Positions 1 to 8,885 of a stretch of DNA of 64,000 bases are shown in pieces. A program made the translations under genes and the position numbers. The notes beneath the pieces are model-generated. The model searched no databases. It saw nothing but the letters and a program-made list of their open reading frames with translations, and had not been told where the DNA came from. The DNA is from JANLVJ01 sp031363945 (GTDB taxonomy: Bacteria > Bacteroidota > Bacteroidia > Sphingobacteriales > Sphingobacteriaceae), in assembly GCA_031363945.1 (NCBI GenBank), contig JANLVJ010000065.1, positions 124,001 through 188,000 of the forward strand, read 5' to 3'. The number at the start of each line of letters is the position of its first letter. Within the stretch, counting starts at the first letter, position 1.

Positions 1-459
1 TCCAAGACTACTTTCATATGAACTTAATTCATTTGAAAAATGACAAGCCATATCTTCACCACTTCCCTGCCCATGGGCGACCCAGGTATTGAGCATAAGT
101 TCTCGCTTTTTTAAATCAATAATCCACATGCGTTTACTGCAGCTTGATTTACAATAATCTACAATCGTAAGAATGTGCGCATCAGACGCAGTTTTACCCA
201 ATTTTTGTAAATTATAGAAACCAGTTACAGCCTTCTTGAAAACTATACTATCAAGCCCAGCTTCGCTTAGCTTTGCGACCTGATAAATATTACCGGTGTA
301 TTGCCCAAATAAAATAAGGGATATAGTCAGATCAGCTTTAAATATTGGTTGAATAGTTACAAAAGGAAAACTATATGGAGTATTGGAGAAACTTGAAACA
401 GGTAGCGATGCAATAGCAACTAAAAATATAAATGTACAGGATAATATAAGTTTACGCAT
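1..459 (-). CDS. Murein L,D-transpeptidase-family protein, N-terminal part
   Basis: Partial: the gene runs off the left edge; 153 codons are visible from the ATG at 459. It opens with a hydrophobic signal segment (MRKLILSCTFIFLVAIASL). Further on it has the run DYCKSSCSKRMWIIDLKK, then NTWVAHGQGSG and CHFSNELSSYESSLG. This spacing (Asp-Tyr, Arg-x-hydrophobic-hydrophobic-Asp-Leu, VAHG, FSN, SSLG) is what I know from the YkuD_2 'murein L,D-transpeptidase catalytic domain' family common in Bacteroidota. Such enzymes are exported and are thought to act on peptidoglycan cross-links. The catalytic His/Cys region lies outside the window, so activity cannot be judged. Confidence 0.75.
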   Translation of the reverse strand, partial: MRKLILSCTFIFLVAIASLPVSSFSNTPYSFPFVTIQPIFKADLTISLILFGQYTGNIYQVAKLSEAGLDSIVFKKAVTGFYNLQKLGKTASDAHILTIVDYCKSSCSKRMWIIDLKKRELMLNTWVAHGQGSGEDMACHFSNELSSYESSLG

Positions 460-786
460 AGTGTATTATTTATGGCTTTTTTTACGGTGCCACGGTGTTT
501 TTAGTTTGTACTAATTACCAGGAAAAATATTTTATTTCTTAAAATGTCATTTTGATCAGCCTGTCTATTTTTAAGATGATGTTTAAGTAGATAGCAAATT
601 TTATCTGTCACAAATGTACTACAATTAAAATATAGTTTTCTTTTCAATTTTTAAGTCAGATTTATTTCAAAAACGCTTAATTTGATCATGAATCAATAAT
701 TTAATTATTCCTTTAAGGTAATTTTCTTGCTTTTATTGTTTCGAACAACCAATTAATTTTGTTTAATGTCTAAATAATTGTTTTTT
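460..786. other. Divergent intergenic region, no gene seen
   Basis: About 330 bases between the divergent L,D-transpeptidase and S9 peptidase genes. It is strongly AT-rich and has no convincing coding frame on either strand. The only motif I can point to is a TAnnTTTG-type element on the minus strand (611-618). Confidence 0.5.
611..618 (-). promoter_or_regulatory. Possible Bacteroidota -7 element for the L,D-transpeptidase gene
   Basis: On the minus strand this reads TACATTTG, a perfect match to the TAnnTTTG -7 consensus described for Bacteroides. No well-spaced TTG at -33 is evident, and the implied 5' leader would be about 150 nt, so this is weak. Confidence 0.3.
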
Positions 787-3042
787 ATGTATAAAAAAAG
801 TACGTTTTATCACTACCTGTTCTTTAGTTTTTTCATAACCAGTCTGGTAACATCTCAACTTTATGCTCAACAAAAAGAGGCCTATGCGAGTATAAAAGAA
901 GCCCTCAATACTGGGTACTTTCTGAGAGGCAAACATGGACCAGTAAGTGTAAACTGGATAAATTCAGGAAATGAGTTCTCCTACATTGCCAATCAAAGGA
1001 TATACACTTTTAATCCGGAAACCAAGACTGAGACACTCATTTTCGATAAAACAGGCCTTAAATTCCCCGAGAACTCATTAAAATTTGATTATGAATCATT
1101 CCAATGGTCAAATGATTCAAAACGTTTGGTATTCAAAGCTAATTCAAAGCAGATTTACCGGCGCTCAGCCATCTCTGATTTTTATATCTATGATGTTCAG
1201 TCTAAGAACCTGAAAGAGGCTGCAAAATCAGCACGCTCTGCAGAGTTATCACCCGACGGCTCAATGGTCGGGATAGAAAGAAACGGTAATATGTCAGTTT
1301 TGAACTTTAAAAGTGGCAAAGAATTAGCGCTTACCAATGATAAAACAAGTGATGAAGGAGTCTTTAATGGACACTTTGACTGGGTATATGAAGAAGAATT
1401 TGGGCTGGCACAAGGTTGGAACTGGTCTCCAGATAGTAAGTATATGGCTTTCTGGCAATTTGATGAAAAATCAGTACCGATATTTCAAATGTCTGATTAT
1501 GTTGGCCTGCATCCTGAGCAGCTTAAAATTCCAATACCTCAACCCGGTGATAAAAACCCTGCTGTCAGAATCGGGATAACAAATGCTTTAACGGGTAAAA
1601 AAATATTTTTACAACCCGACGAAACAGGTGATTTCTATATTCCCAGAATATACTGGACTTCAAACCCTGATGAACTTGCTCTTATGACCCTGAACAGGGC
1701 ACAAAATCATATGAAGCTTTATTTCTTCAATGTAAAAACAGGTCAGCACAGGGTTGTGCTTGAAGAGCAAAATACAAACTGGGTGGCCATCTTCAACTTT
1801 TATACTGATGTGAATGATATGGTTTATTTCCCCCTAAATTCAAAAGAATTTTTCTGGGTTTCTGATCGTTCAGGCTTTAACCATCTCTACAGATATGATT
1901 ATACAGGAAAGCTCTTAAATCAGGTGACAAAAGGTGACTGGGATTTAATAAAGGTTGTCGGCATTGATCCGTTAAAGAAATCAGTTTCGTATCTGTCTGC
2001 TGAAGCCTCATCACTTGAGCAGCAACTTTATGTTATAAACTTTGATGGTAGCAATAAAACCAGATTAAGTGCTGAACATGGTAATCATACCATTAATATG
2101 TCGCCAAATACCCGATTCTACCTCGATTCTTACAGTAATATAAGCCAGCCTTTAACAGTTACGCTGAATGAAGGTTCAGGCAAACTCATTAAAGTGATGG
2201 AAGACAATAAACCTGTACAGGATTTTTTATTGACTCACCAATATGCAGGGCTAAGTTTTTTTAGTTTTAAGACCAGTGATGGTCAGAAAATTGATGGGAG
2301 CATGATAAAGCCGGTTAATTTTGATTCAACCAAGAAATATCCTGTTGTCTTTACGGTCTATGGTGGGCCTGAGTCTCATGAAGTTTTCGATGCGTTTTCA
2401 AGTAACGGGTATGATCAGTGGCTTGCTCAGAACGGTTACCTGGTTGTTGATATAAATAATCGGGGAACAGCTAATTATGGTAGTAAATTTTTAAAAGTAG
2501 TTTATAAGCAATTAGGAAAGTGGGAAAGCAATGACTTTGCAGAGGCCGCCATGTATATAGGGTCCCTACCTTATGCAGATAAAAAAAATATGGCAATCGT
2601 GGGTACTAGTTATGGTGGGTACAGTACCTGCTATACCTTACTTACCCATCCGGGTATCTTTAAAGCAGGTATCGCAAATTCACCTGTAACTGACTGGCGC
2701 CTGTATGATAATATTTATACTGAGCGGTATATGGCTCCATTAAAAGAGAATGAAGCAGGTTATGAGAAAAGTTCTGCCATGACCTATGCGGCACAATTAA
2801 AAGATCATTTATTTCTGATTCACTCCATGAGCGATGACAATGTTCATCCAGTAAATACCATGCAATTACTGACTGCGCTCACAAATGCCGGCAAAGATGC
2901 TGACCTGCGCATTTATCCTCTGGGCGCCCACGGAGCTGCTTATAACCAGGAAAGTAATCTGCTAATTCAAAACTTAAATTTTCAGTACCTCGAACGATAT
3001 TTAAAAGACAAAACAGAGAATACCTTTTTAAGTGTCAAATAA
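787..3042 (+). CDS. S9 family dipeptidyl peptidase (DPP IV-like)
   Basis: Secreted or periplasmic serine exopeptidase, predicted to release dipeptides from peptide N-termini. The ATG at 787 places a signal peptide (FFSFFITSLVTSQLYAQ) at the front; an in-frame TTG at 778 would add only three residues. The first two thirds form a beta-propeller-like DPPIV N-terminal region that contains the substrate-binding double Glu (DWVYEEEFG). The C-terminal alpha/beta-hydrolase has GTSYGGYS with the nucleophile at about Ser608, an acidic residue in MSDDNVHP (about Asp683/684) and the His of GAHGAAY at about 715. At 751 aa it is full length. It stands alone, and a bidirectional hairpin follows at 3202-3244. 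Confidence 0.9.
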   Translation: MYKKSTFYHYLFFSFFITSLVTSQLYAQQKEAYASIKEALNTGYFLRGKHGPVSVNWINSGNEFSYIANQRIYTFNPETKTETLIFDKTGLKFPENSLKFDYESFQWSNDSKRLVFKANSKQIYRRSAISDFYIYDVQSKNLKEAAKSARSAELSPDGSMVGIERNGNMSVLNFKSGKELALTNDKTSDEGVFNGHFDWVYEEEFGLAQGWNWSPDSKYMAFWQFDEKSVPIFQMSDYVGLHPEQLKIPIPQPGDKNPAVRIGITNALTGKKIFLQPDETGDFYIPRIYWTSNPDELALMTLNRAQNHMKLYFFNVKTGQHRVVLEEQNTNWVAIFNFYTDVNDMVYFPLNSKEFFWVSDRSGFNHLYRYDYTGKLLNQVTKGDWDLIKVVGIDPLKKSVSYLSAEASSLEQQLYVINFDGSNKTRLSAEHGNHTINMSPNTRFYLDSYSNISQPLTVTLNEGSGKLIKVMEDNKPVQDFLLTHQYAGLSFFSFKTSDGQKIDGSMIKPVNFDSTKKYPVVFTVYGGPESHEVFDAFSSNGYDQWLAQNGYLVVDINNRGTANYGSKFLKVVYKQLGKWESNDFAEAAMYIGSLPYADKKNMAIVGTSYGGYSTCYTLLTHPGIFKAGIANSPVTDWRLYDNIYTERYMAPLKENEAGYEKSSAMTYAAQLKDHLFLIHSMSDDNVHPVNTMQLLTALTNAGKDADLRIYPLGAHGAAYNQESNLLIQNLNFQYLERYLKDKTENTFLSVK

Positions 3043-3201
3043 AGAATGAAAATAGAAGGCTCTGTTTTATGCAATAAGAGGGCAGTCATGTAGCTTGAAG
3101 ATCACATCTCACTGTTTGAGCCCCCATAAAAGCTGGGCCTGCTAGAGGTATAAGTCAACTTATTCTTGCCTGATACGAAATCGGCCACATTCGGCTAATT
3201 T

Positions 3202-3244
3202 AAAAAGCCTGAGTTTTCAAAAATAGAAAGCTCAGGACTTTTTT
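3202..3244. terminator. Bidirectional terminator hairpin
   Basis: The arms at 3202-3218 (AAAAAGCCTGAGTTTTC) and 3226-3244 are complementary apart from one bulge and a G-U type mismatch. An A-run precedes and a T-run follows, so it can stop both the S9 peptidase transcript and the convergent deacetylase transcript. Confidence 0.7.
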
Positions 3245-3263
3245 ATTTAATTGAATTTCGGAA

Positions 3264-4109
3264 TCAGTGAAAATAAGATACCATTGCTGCAAGCATCTGC
3301 TTTACAGACCAGTTACCAGGTACCAGGGTTCTTCGTACAGTAAATAAGGGGTCTGTAACTGATCTTTTTGAAGTAAGTGCAAAAGCCAGTTTAAAACCGC
3401 TTTCTTTTAATTTTTTAATTGCCGCATCATTCCAAAGACCAAAGGGATAGGCAAAATAGTCAATTTTCTGACCAATAATATCTTCAAGCTTTTTACGGGG
3501 CTTTACGAGCTGTTTTACCCAATCATCAGCATTATATTTGGTGACCATATGATGATCCCAGGTATGGCTGCTAACCACATTACCCTCTGCTGCGAGTTGT
3601 TTGATCTGGGCAGTTGTCAAATAATGAGGTCTGTTCATAGAAACAGTCATCACAAAAAAAACGCCCTTAAAATTATATTTATCAAGTTCTTTTTTCCCAA
3701 TGGTGAATTGTTCTTCATCAGTATCATCGAATGTAATCATGACTGGCTTTGCAGGCAGTGGCCCGCCAAAAGCAAGGTAATTATAGAGTTGGTCAGGCAA
3801 AATAGTCTTATATCCATTATCTGAAAGTGCTTTCATTTGTGCACCAAAATCAGCAGGAACAACTTCATAGTCCCTTGTTTTCTTGCCTGGTGCCAGGGCT
3901 CTTATATGGTGGTAGCAGAGTATAGGCACTTGCTTACGGGCAAATATGACAGATGCAGAAGCTACTTGCTTTTGCTGCTGAATGGTGACTGCATTTATAC
4001 TATTACCAGGGTTATTGGTGATACATTTTTTATTTAAAGGTTCGGCAGCATAGATAACTGAATTAAATACGAGGAATGTTGCGGCCATCAGGAAAAAAGA
4101 ATTCTTCAT
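3264..4109 (-). CDS. Exported polysaccharide deacetylase (NodB homology domain)
   Basis: Predicted metal-dependent de-N-acetylase acting on a cell-surface or environmental polysaccharide; the substrate is unknown. A signal peptide (residues 1-22, ending IYAAE) precedes a short linker. The CE4/NodB signature follows: VPILCYHHIR (61-70), motif 1 ITFDDTDEE with Asp128/Asp129, motif 2 SSHTWDHH with His182 and His186, and motif 3 FAYPFG (219-224). The usual TFDDG is TFDDT here, but both Asp residues are kept. The length (281 aa) is normal for a single-domain enzyme. The gene is monocistronic as far as can be seen. Confidence 0.88.
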   Translation of the reverse strand: MKNSFFLMAATFLVFNSVIYAAEPLNKKCITNNPGNSINAVTIQQQKQVASASVIFARKQVPILCYHHIRALAPGKKTRDYEVVPADFGAQMKALSDNGYKTILPDQLYNYLAFGGPLPAKPVMITFDDTDEEQFTIGKKELDKYNFKGVFFVMTVSMNRPHYLTTAQIKQLAAEGNVVSSHTWDHHMVTKYNADDWVKQLVKPRKKLEDIIGQKIDYFAYPFGLWNDAAIKKLKESGFKLAFALTSKRSVTDPLFTVRRTLVPGNWSVKQMLAAMVSYFH

Positions 4110-4289
4110 GTAAAACAGGGAGATTAATGAATGACTACAAACTTATTCATATAAAAGACAGGATAAAAGGCATTATCAATAAAGGAAGTTGAAAAAATAA
4201 AATTCCCCTGGTTAATAAAAAGATGAGGATATATAATTTCTGTACTAAATTAGGGATGTACTTAAATATACCAGGGCTTTATAATGCAA

Positions 4290-4320
4290 AAAGAGGATCA
4301 GGTTTGCCCGGATCCTCTTT
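4290..4320 (-). terminator. Terminator of the small repeat-protein gene
   Basis: Ten-base perfect arms AAAGAGGATC (4290-4299) and GATCCTCTTT (4311-4320). Read on the minus strand the hairpin ends in a T-run, about 80 bases after the stop of the small gene at 4403. Confidence 0.6.
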
Positions 4321-4402
4321 CAATGGTCTTAAATAAACTGCAAAAAAGCCAACAGGCAACTGCCCGTATTTTAGCAGACAAAGATTTGTGAATGCTTTAA
4401 TT

Positions 4403-4576
4403 CTACTTTTTACTTGCTTTATACCGTTTGTCTGGAGTACCATCTTTTTTCAACGGCTGTTTATTTTTCTTAAAACGCATGTCTTTTGACCCATTTTTTT
4501 TGGTTTGCCCGATAGAGATGCCTGCTGAACCGAGGCAAATACAAACAAGGGCAATTGCTGCAATGAATTTTTTCAT
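4403..4576 (-). CDS. Small secreted protein with internal tandem repeat
   Basis: A 57-aa protein from an ATG at 4576. Residues 1-23 are a signal peptide (MKKFIAAIALVCICLGSAG...). The mature part is very basic and consists of two degenerate copies of one unit: KKNGSKDMRFKKNKQ and KKDGTPDKRYKASKK. The K(D/N)GxxDxR(F/Y)K repeat is one I have seen in tiny uncharacterised Bacteroidota proteins; no function is known to me. It has its own terminator downstream. Confidence 0.65.
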   Translation of the reverse strand: MKKFIAAIALVCICLGSAGISIGQTKKNGSKDMRFKKNKQPLKKDGTPDKRYKASKK

Positions 4577-4659
4577 AGTATTTAGTTTAGAGATTAATGA
4601 AATAACCTACTAATATTAAATAAATTAATACTGATTTACAACAAAAAATAGTAAACCCA

Positions 4660-5616
4660 ATGTATCAAAGAAGAGGCTTTTTATTACGGGCTGCTACCGC
4701 AGTTACTGCCCTGGCACTAATAAAGATCAGGCAGTTGAATTCACTTGAGAATGCATTATTTGCAAAGACTAGCATCAAAGCTGGAACCAAGACAAACTTT
4801 AGAAAAAATTCGGTTATTGAAGGTAAAACACCAGTAAGCGTTGCTGATGTGATGGCCTTGGTTTTAAACCAGATTCATGCCGGGCCAATTAAAGAAACAG
4901 TAGACACCTTGAAATCTGGTAGCCCTGACATGATCGTTACGGGTATCATAAGTACCATGTTTCCTACAATTGAAATTATAGAAGAAGCAAGGCGTCAGCA
5001 TGCAAATTTTATTATTGCCCATGAACCAAGTTTCTACAATCATACCGATGATACAGGTTGGGTTGCAAAAAATGTAGTGCTCTCTGAGAAACTGGCATTA
5101 CTTGAGAAATATAAGATTGCCATCTGGAGGCTTCATGATAACTGGCACAGGAATATTCCGGATGGTATCAGCAGAGGTTTTTTAGAAACTACAGGTTGGC
5201 TCGAATTTAATCAGGTAGTAAAACCTGTTTTTAATATTCCATCAGTTCGTCTGAAAGATCTAATTACGCATCTAAAGACAACCCTGGGCATTTCACATCT
5301 TCGTGTAATTGGTGACCTTGACCAGACATGTCAGAAAATTGCAATTTCTCTGGGTGCTGCCGGTGGACAGCATCAGATAACGCTTGCAGAAACTGAGAAA
5401 CCTGATGTACTCATTGTAGGAGAATCAAATGAGTGGGAGACACCTGAATATTTTCGCGATTCACAAAAGCTTGGCAAAAAAACTGCCTATATTATTCTTG
5501 GCCATTCAGTCAGTGAAGAACAGGGCATGCGCTGGTTTGCCACCTGGCTTCAACCAAAACTTCCTGAATTAAAAATTACACATATTGCCTCAGGTGATCC
5601 ATTTAAATGGCTATGA
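4660..5616 (+). CDS. NIF3-like dinuclear-metal protein with Tat-type signal
   Basis: The N-terminus MYQRRGFLLRAATAV resembles a twin-arginine signal (RRxFL followed by a hydrophobic stretch), so the protein is probably exported folded. The body matches the NIF3/YbgI fold: IIAHEPSFYNH with His121 and His128, RLHDNWH (His159/Asp160), a VGESNEWE stretch near 255, and the C-terminal GHSVSEEQG with His282 and Glu286/287. These are where the family binds two metal ions. The biochemical role of NIF3 proteins is poorly defined. Most are cytoplasmic, which makes the export signal notable. Confidence 0.8.
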   Translation: MYQRRGFLLRAATAVTALALIKIRQLNSLENALFAKTSIKAGTKTNFRKNSVIEGKTPVSVADVMALVLNQIHAGPIKETVDTLKSGSPDMIVTGIISTMFPTIEIIEEARRQHANFIIAHEPSFYNHTDDTGWVAKNVVLSEKLALLEKYKIAIWRLHDNWHRNIPDGISRGFLETTGWLEFNQVVKPVFNIPSVRLKDLITHLKTTLGISHLRVIGDLDQTCQKIAISLGAAGGQHQITLAETEKPDVLIVGESNEWETPEYFRDSQKLGKKTAYIILGHSVSEEQGMRWFATWLQPKLPELKITHIASGDPFKWL

Positions 5617-5629
5617 AAAGAATTAGCTG

Positions 5630-5687
5630 ATAACACCGCCGATATTAGCCGCTGATATGCTTAGCTATACTTACATTGCGGTGTTAT
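5630..5687. repeat. Inverted repeat upstream of truA
   Basis: ATAACACCGC (5630-5639) is the exact reverse complement of GCGGTGTTAT (5678-5687), with a 38-base loop. It could be the terminator of the NIF3 gene. It ends just before the chosen truA start at 5697 and overlaps an alternative TTG at 5676, which argues for the later start. Confidence 0.5.
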
Positions 5688-5696
5688 TTACATCAT

Positions 5697-6509
5697 TTGA
5701 GATATTTTATACATATAGCCTATGATGGAGGCCAATATAGCGGCTGGCAAAGGCATCCCGGGGTTTTAAGTATTCAGGAAGTGTTGGAAATCTGTATTTC
5801 AGGTATCTTTAAAAGGCCATTAGAAATAATTGGCTGTGGTCGAACTGATGCCCAGGTTCATGCCTCCCAATTTTTTTTTCATGTAGATATTGAACAAACC
5901 TGGGATTTTGATCTGTTGTTCAGGCTAAATAAGATGCTGCCAAATAATATCGCCGTATTTGACATCATACCTGTAGAAGGTAAACCACATGCCCGTTTTG
6001 ATGCTTTCAGCAGAACTTATGATTACTTTATTCATCGGTATAAAGATCCGTTTCTGAGTCAATATAGTTCGCTATACCTATACCCTAGCCTTAATCTTGA
6101 TAAAATGAATACAGCTGTTAAACTTCTTCTACTTTATGATGATTATCGGGCATTCTGCAAAAGCCCTTTAAAGTATGAGCACACCATTTGCCATATTTCA
6201 GCTGTAAGCCTGTCAGTAAGTTCGAATGAAGATAAAATTCATTTCCAGATCAGTTCAAACAGATTTCTGGGCGGAATGATAAGAATCATCGTGGCTGACC
6301 TGCTGGCTATCGGAAGGGGTGAACTAAGCCTTGATGAATTTACCAGCTATTTCGAAAGTAAAGAAAACCCTTCTATTCTAAAACCTGCCTATCCTGAAGG
6401 TTTATTCTTGTCAAAGGTTACCTACCCTTATCTTGACCTTGCAAGCCGAAGTAGCTTTGCTTCGTACTTTGAATCACAAAACCCAGAAAACTGGCAGTCA
6501 GTTGGTTAG
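5697..6509 (+). CDS. truA: tRNA pseudouridine synthase A
   Basis: Converts uridines 38-40 of the tRNA anticodon stem to pseudouridine in the cytoplasm. The TTG at 5697 gives the family-typical N-terminus MRYFIHIAYDGGQYSGWQRH; the earlier TTG at 5676 would add an unnatural tail lying inside the hairpin. The catalytic motif is GCGRTDAQVHA with the nucleophile at Asp51. FDAFSRTYDYFI and the C-terminal RFLGGMIRIIVADLL are also typical. Length about 270 aa, full. No operon partner is obvious. Confidence 0.88.
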   Translation: MRYFIHIAYDGGQYSGWQRHPGVLSIQEVLEICISGIFKRPLEIIGCGRTDAQVHASQFFFHVDIEQTWDFDLLFRLNKMLPNNIAVFDIIPVEGKPHARFDAFSRTYDYFIHRYKDPFLSQYSSLYLYPSLNLDKMNTAVKLLLLYDDYRAFCKSPLKYEHTICHISAVSLSVSSNEDKIHFQISSNRFLGGMIRIIVADLLAIGRGELSLDEFTSYFESKENPSILKPAYPEGLFLSKVTYPYLDLASRSSFASYFESQNPENWQSVG

Positions 6510-6530
6510 TTGAAAGAAGCAGCCTTTGGG

Positions 6531-6663
6531 TTAATTGCAGGAAGGGCCTGCTAGAGCGTCATAACGTATTTGAATATTAAAGGTACCATGTAAGGCTTTG
6601 GCATAAGCTTTTAGTGCATCTTCACAATTGCCAGTAAAAATGCAGATAGGGTTCAAGTTTCAT
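6531..6663 (-). pseudogene. Remnant of a VOC/PhnB-like (glyoxalase-fold) gene
   Basis: From an ATG at 6663 the minus strand reads MKLEPYLHF and then leaves frame at a run of five T (plus-strand 6636-6640). Removing one T continues as TGNCEDALKAYAKALHG, ending in a stop at 6531. MKLxPYLxFxGNCEEAxxFY is the start of PhnB-type VOC proteins, which are normally about 130-140 aa. Only about 43 residues survive. It is therefore truncated and frameshifted; the call rests on this short match. Confidence 0.5.
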
Positions 6664-6837
6664 CTTTCAAATTTTAGTCTGTAATTTACAGGAGTAATAA
6701 CAAAACCCCAAAAAATTTACCGAAAAAATATTCACCTAAATGACATGTTATGAATTATTTAGGTGTTTTAACATCCCTTTAAATGATGTTAAAAGTCTTT
6801 TAGTCAAAATTCAGGATACTATTAAAAGCTCTAAACA
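6664..6837. other. AT-rich spacer before the GH65-like gene
   Basis: No coding frame seen. It contains the 9-bp-arm inverted repeat at 6733-6765 and a smaller one, AACATC/GATGTT (6770-6775 and 6785-6790). Confidence 0.4.
6733..6765. repeat. Inverted repeat (possible terminator or leader hairpin)
   Basis: CACCTAAAT (6733-6741) pairs perfectly with ATTTAGGTG (6757-6765) and is followed by TTTTA. It lies about 70 bases before the ATG at 6838. It could terminate upstream plus-strand transcription or act in the leader of the glucosidase gene. Confidence 0.4.
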
Positions 6838-8880
6838 ATGAAACAAGCCTTTCAGTATTTGTTCCTTTTTTTAATTTCCATACCCTTGACATCGATAGCC
6901 CAGCAACCTGATCAATGGATTATTAAGGCTGGGCCAATAAATCCTGCTTCCTATTATGGTGTAACTGTGGCAAATGGTATGATTGGCATAGTTTCATCAC
7001 CTGAACCTCTAAAGGTGAAAAATGTAGTCTTGACCGGAGTTTACGATCAATATGGAAGGGGGCGGGTCAGCAACTTCCTGAATAGCTTTAACCTGTTGAA
7101 TATGAATCTTGATATCAACGGCAAGCGCATTGAAGCAAAAGTCATACAGCATATGACACAGGAGCTGGATATGAAACATGCCTCATTTTCAAGCAGTTTT
7201 GATTACGGCAATGATGCCACAGTTACAAATACGTACTACGCCTTAAGACAATTGCCCTATGTGGTATTAATGGATGTTACCATCAAAGCAAAAAAAGATA
7301 TCACAATTTCGGCAGCAAGTGTCATGGAAGCTCCTGATGCATTACGTGATGTACAAAACTATTATAATGAAATTGACAGGCCACATGTTACGATAAGCCT
7401 GCTTACTTCAACAGCACAAAGCCCGACCGGAAAACTTCAACTCTGTTCATCAACGACCTTTTTGTTTCAGGAATCCCATAATCTTGAGCCCAGAATAATT
7501 CATGAAATGTGGGATAATAATATGCACCTGATGCGCTTTATTAAAGTTATTAAGGCTGGCGAAACCTATAAGTTCTCAATTGCTGGCGCCTCAATAACAT
7601 CGGTTCATTATGATGACCCGCTGAATGAAGCAGAACGCCTGGCTATTTATGCCAAACTTGAAGGTCATGACCGGCTTCTGGCCATGCACAATACTGCCTG
7701 GAACAAGCTCTGGGAGAGTGATATTCAGATTGAAGGTGATGCCCAGGCCCAACAAGATATTCATAGCATGTTATATCATTTATATTCTTTCTCAAGAGAA
7801 GGCACCTCTTTTTCACCATCGCCCATGGGTTTATCAGGACTAGGTTATAATGGTCATGTTTTTTGGGATACGGAAGTCTGGATGTACCCTGCCCTACTGG
7901 TATTACATCCTGAAATAGCCAGATCAATGATGGAATATCGCTTTCAGCGATTACAGGCTGCTAAAAGAAATGCATTCTCCCTGGGTTTTAAAGGAGCAAT
8001 GTATCCTTGGGAAAGTGCCGGAACCGGAGTCGAAGAAACCCCTGTCTGGGCATTAAGTGGGCCCTTTGAACATCATATTACGGCTGATGTAGGGAATGCT
8101 GTCTGGAATTATTATTGTGTGACCCAGGATAAAATCTGGTTGAAAGAAAAAGGCTGGCCCATGCTTGAGGCAACTGCTGACTTCTGGGCAAGCAGGGTCG
8201 AAAGAAACGGTGCAGGAAGGTTTGAGATTAAAGATGTAGTTGCTGCAGATGAATGGGCAGAAAACATTGATAATGATGCTTTCACCAATGCATCTGTCAT
8301 CATTAATCTTAATAATGCCTCAAAAGCAGCAAAAATACTGGGTATAGAACCTGATTCTGACTGGGCATATGTTGCAAAGAATATACCATTAGAACATTTC
8401 CCAAATGGGGTTACCAGAGAATTTCAGACATATGGGGGTGAAAATATTAAACAGGGTGATGTCAATCTTCTTGCTTACCCTTTAAAATTCATTACCGAGC
8501 CGGCCCAGATTGCAAAAGATCTGGCCTATTATGAAACCCGAATTCCAAAAGAAGGAACACCAGCAATGACCAAAGCTATTTTTGCTCTGCTCTATAGTCG
8601 CCTGGGTAATGGGGAGAAAGCATTGCATTATTTTAAGGAAAGCTATCAGGAGAATCTCAACCCACCGTTCAGGGTAATAGCAGAAACTGCTGGAGGTACA
8701 AATCCTTATTTTGCCACTGGTGCTGGGGGTATTATTCAAAGTTTACTGATGGGTTTTGGCGGGCTTGATATTACAGATGCAGGAATTGTACAGCTAAAAA
8801 CTAAATTGCCAAAATCATGGAAATCAATCACATTAACAGGTATTGGAACTGCAAAAAAGAAGTTTAAAAACTCAAACTAA
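6838..8880 (+). CDS. Secreted GH65-like alpha-glycoside hydrolase/phosphorylase
   Basis: A 680-aa protein with a signal peptide (residues 1-21, ending SIAQQ). The (alpha/alpha)6-barrel motifs WDTEVWMYPALL, YPWESAGTG and HITADVGNAVWNYY are characteristic of glycoside hydrolase family 65, especially the branch close to glucosyl-galactosyl-hydroxylysine glucosidase/acid trehalase. The candidate general acid is Glu472 in VVAADEWAEN. A beta-sandwich N-terminal region precedes the catalytic barrel. Export suggests breakdown of an external glucoside; the true substrate cannot be read from sequence. The final C-terminal beta domain is short. Confidence 0.8.
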   Translation: MKQAFQYLFLFLISIPLTSIAQQPDQWIIKAGPINPASYYGVTVANGMIGIVSSPEPLKVKNVVLTGVYDQYGRGRVSNFLNSFNLLNMNLDINGKRIEAKVIQHMTQELDMKHASFSSSFDYGNDATVTNTYYALRQLPYVVLMDVTIKAKKDITISAASVMEAPDALRDVQNYYNEIDRPHVTISLLTSTAQSPTGKLQLCSSTTFLFQESHNLEPRIIHEMWDNNMHLMRFIKVIKAGETYKFSIAGASITSVHYDDPLNEAERLAIYAKLEGHDRLLAMHNTAWNKLWESDIQIEGDAQAQQDIHSMLYHLYSFSREGTSFSPSPMGLSGLGYNGHVFWDTEVWMYPALLVLHPEIARSMMEYRFQRLQAAKRNAFSLGFKGAMYPWESAGTGVEETPVWALSGPFEHHITADVGNAVWNYYCVTQDKIWLKEKGWPMLEATADFWASRVERNGAGRFEIKDVVAADEWAENIDNDAFTNASVIINLNNASKAAKILGIEPDSDWAYVAKNIPLEHFPNGVTREFQTYGGENIKQGDVNLLAYPLKFITEPAQIAKDLAYYETRIPKEGTPAMTKAIFALLYSRLGNGEKALHYFKESYQENLNPPFRVIAETAGGTNPYFATGAGGIIQSLLMGFGGLDITDAGIVQLKTKLPKSWKSITLTGIGTAKKKFKNSN

Positions 8881-8885
8881 AAATA

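Noticed and set aside
3100..3195. Short minus-strand frame containing SSRPSFYGGSN
   Set aside because: Only about 29 codons with no start; it lies upstream of the terminator hairpin and no family could be named.
3135..6556. 13-base repeat GGGCCTGCTAGAG at 3135-3147 and 6544-6556
   Set aside because: Repeats of this length are expected by chance in 64 kb, and one copy lies in the VOC relic.
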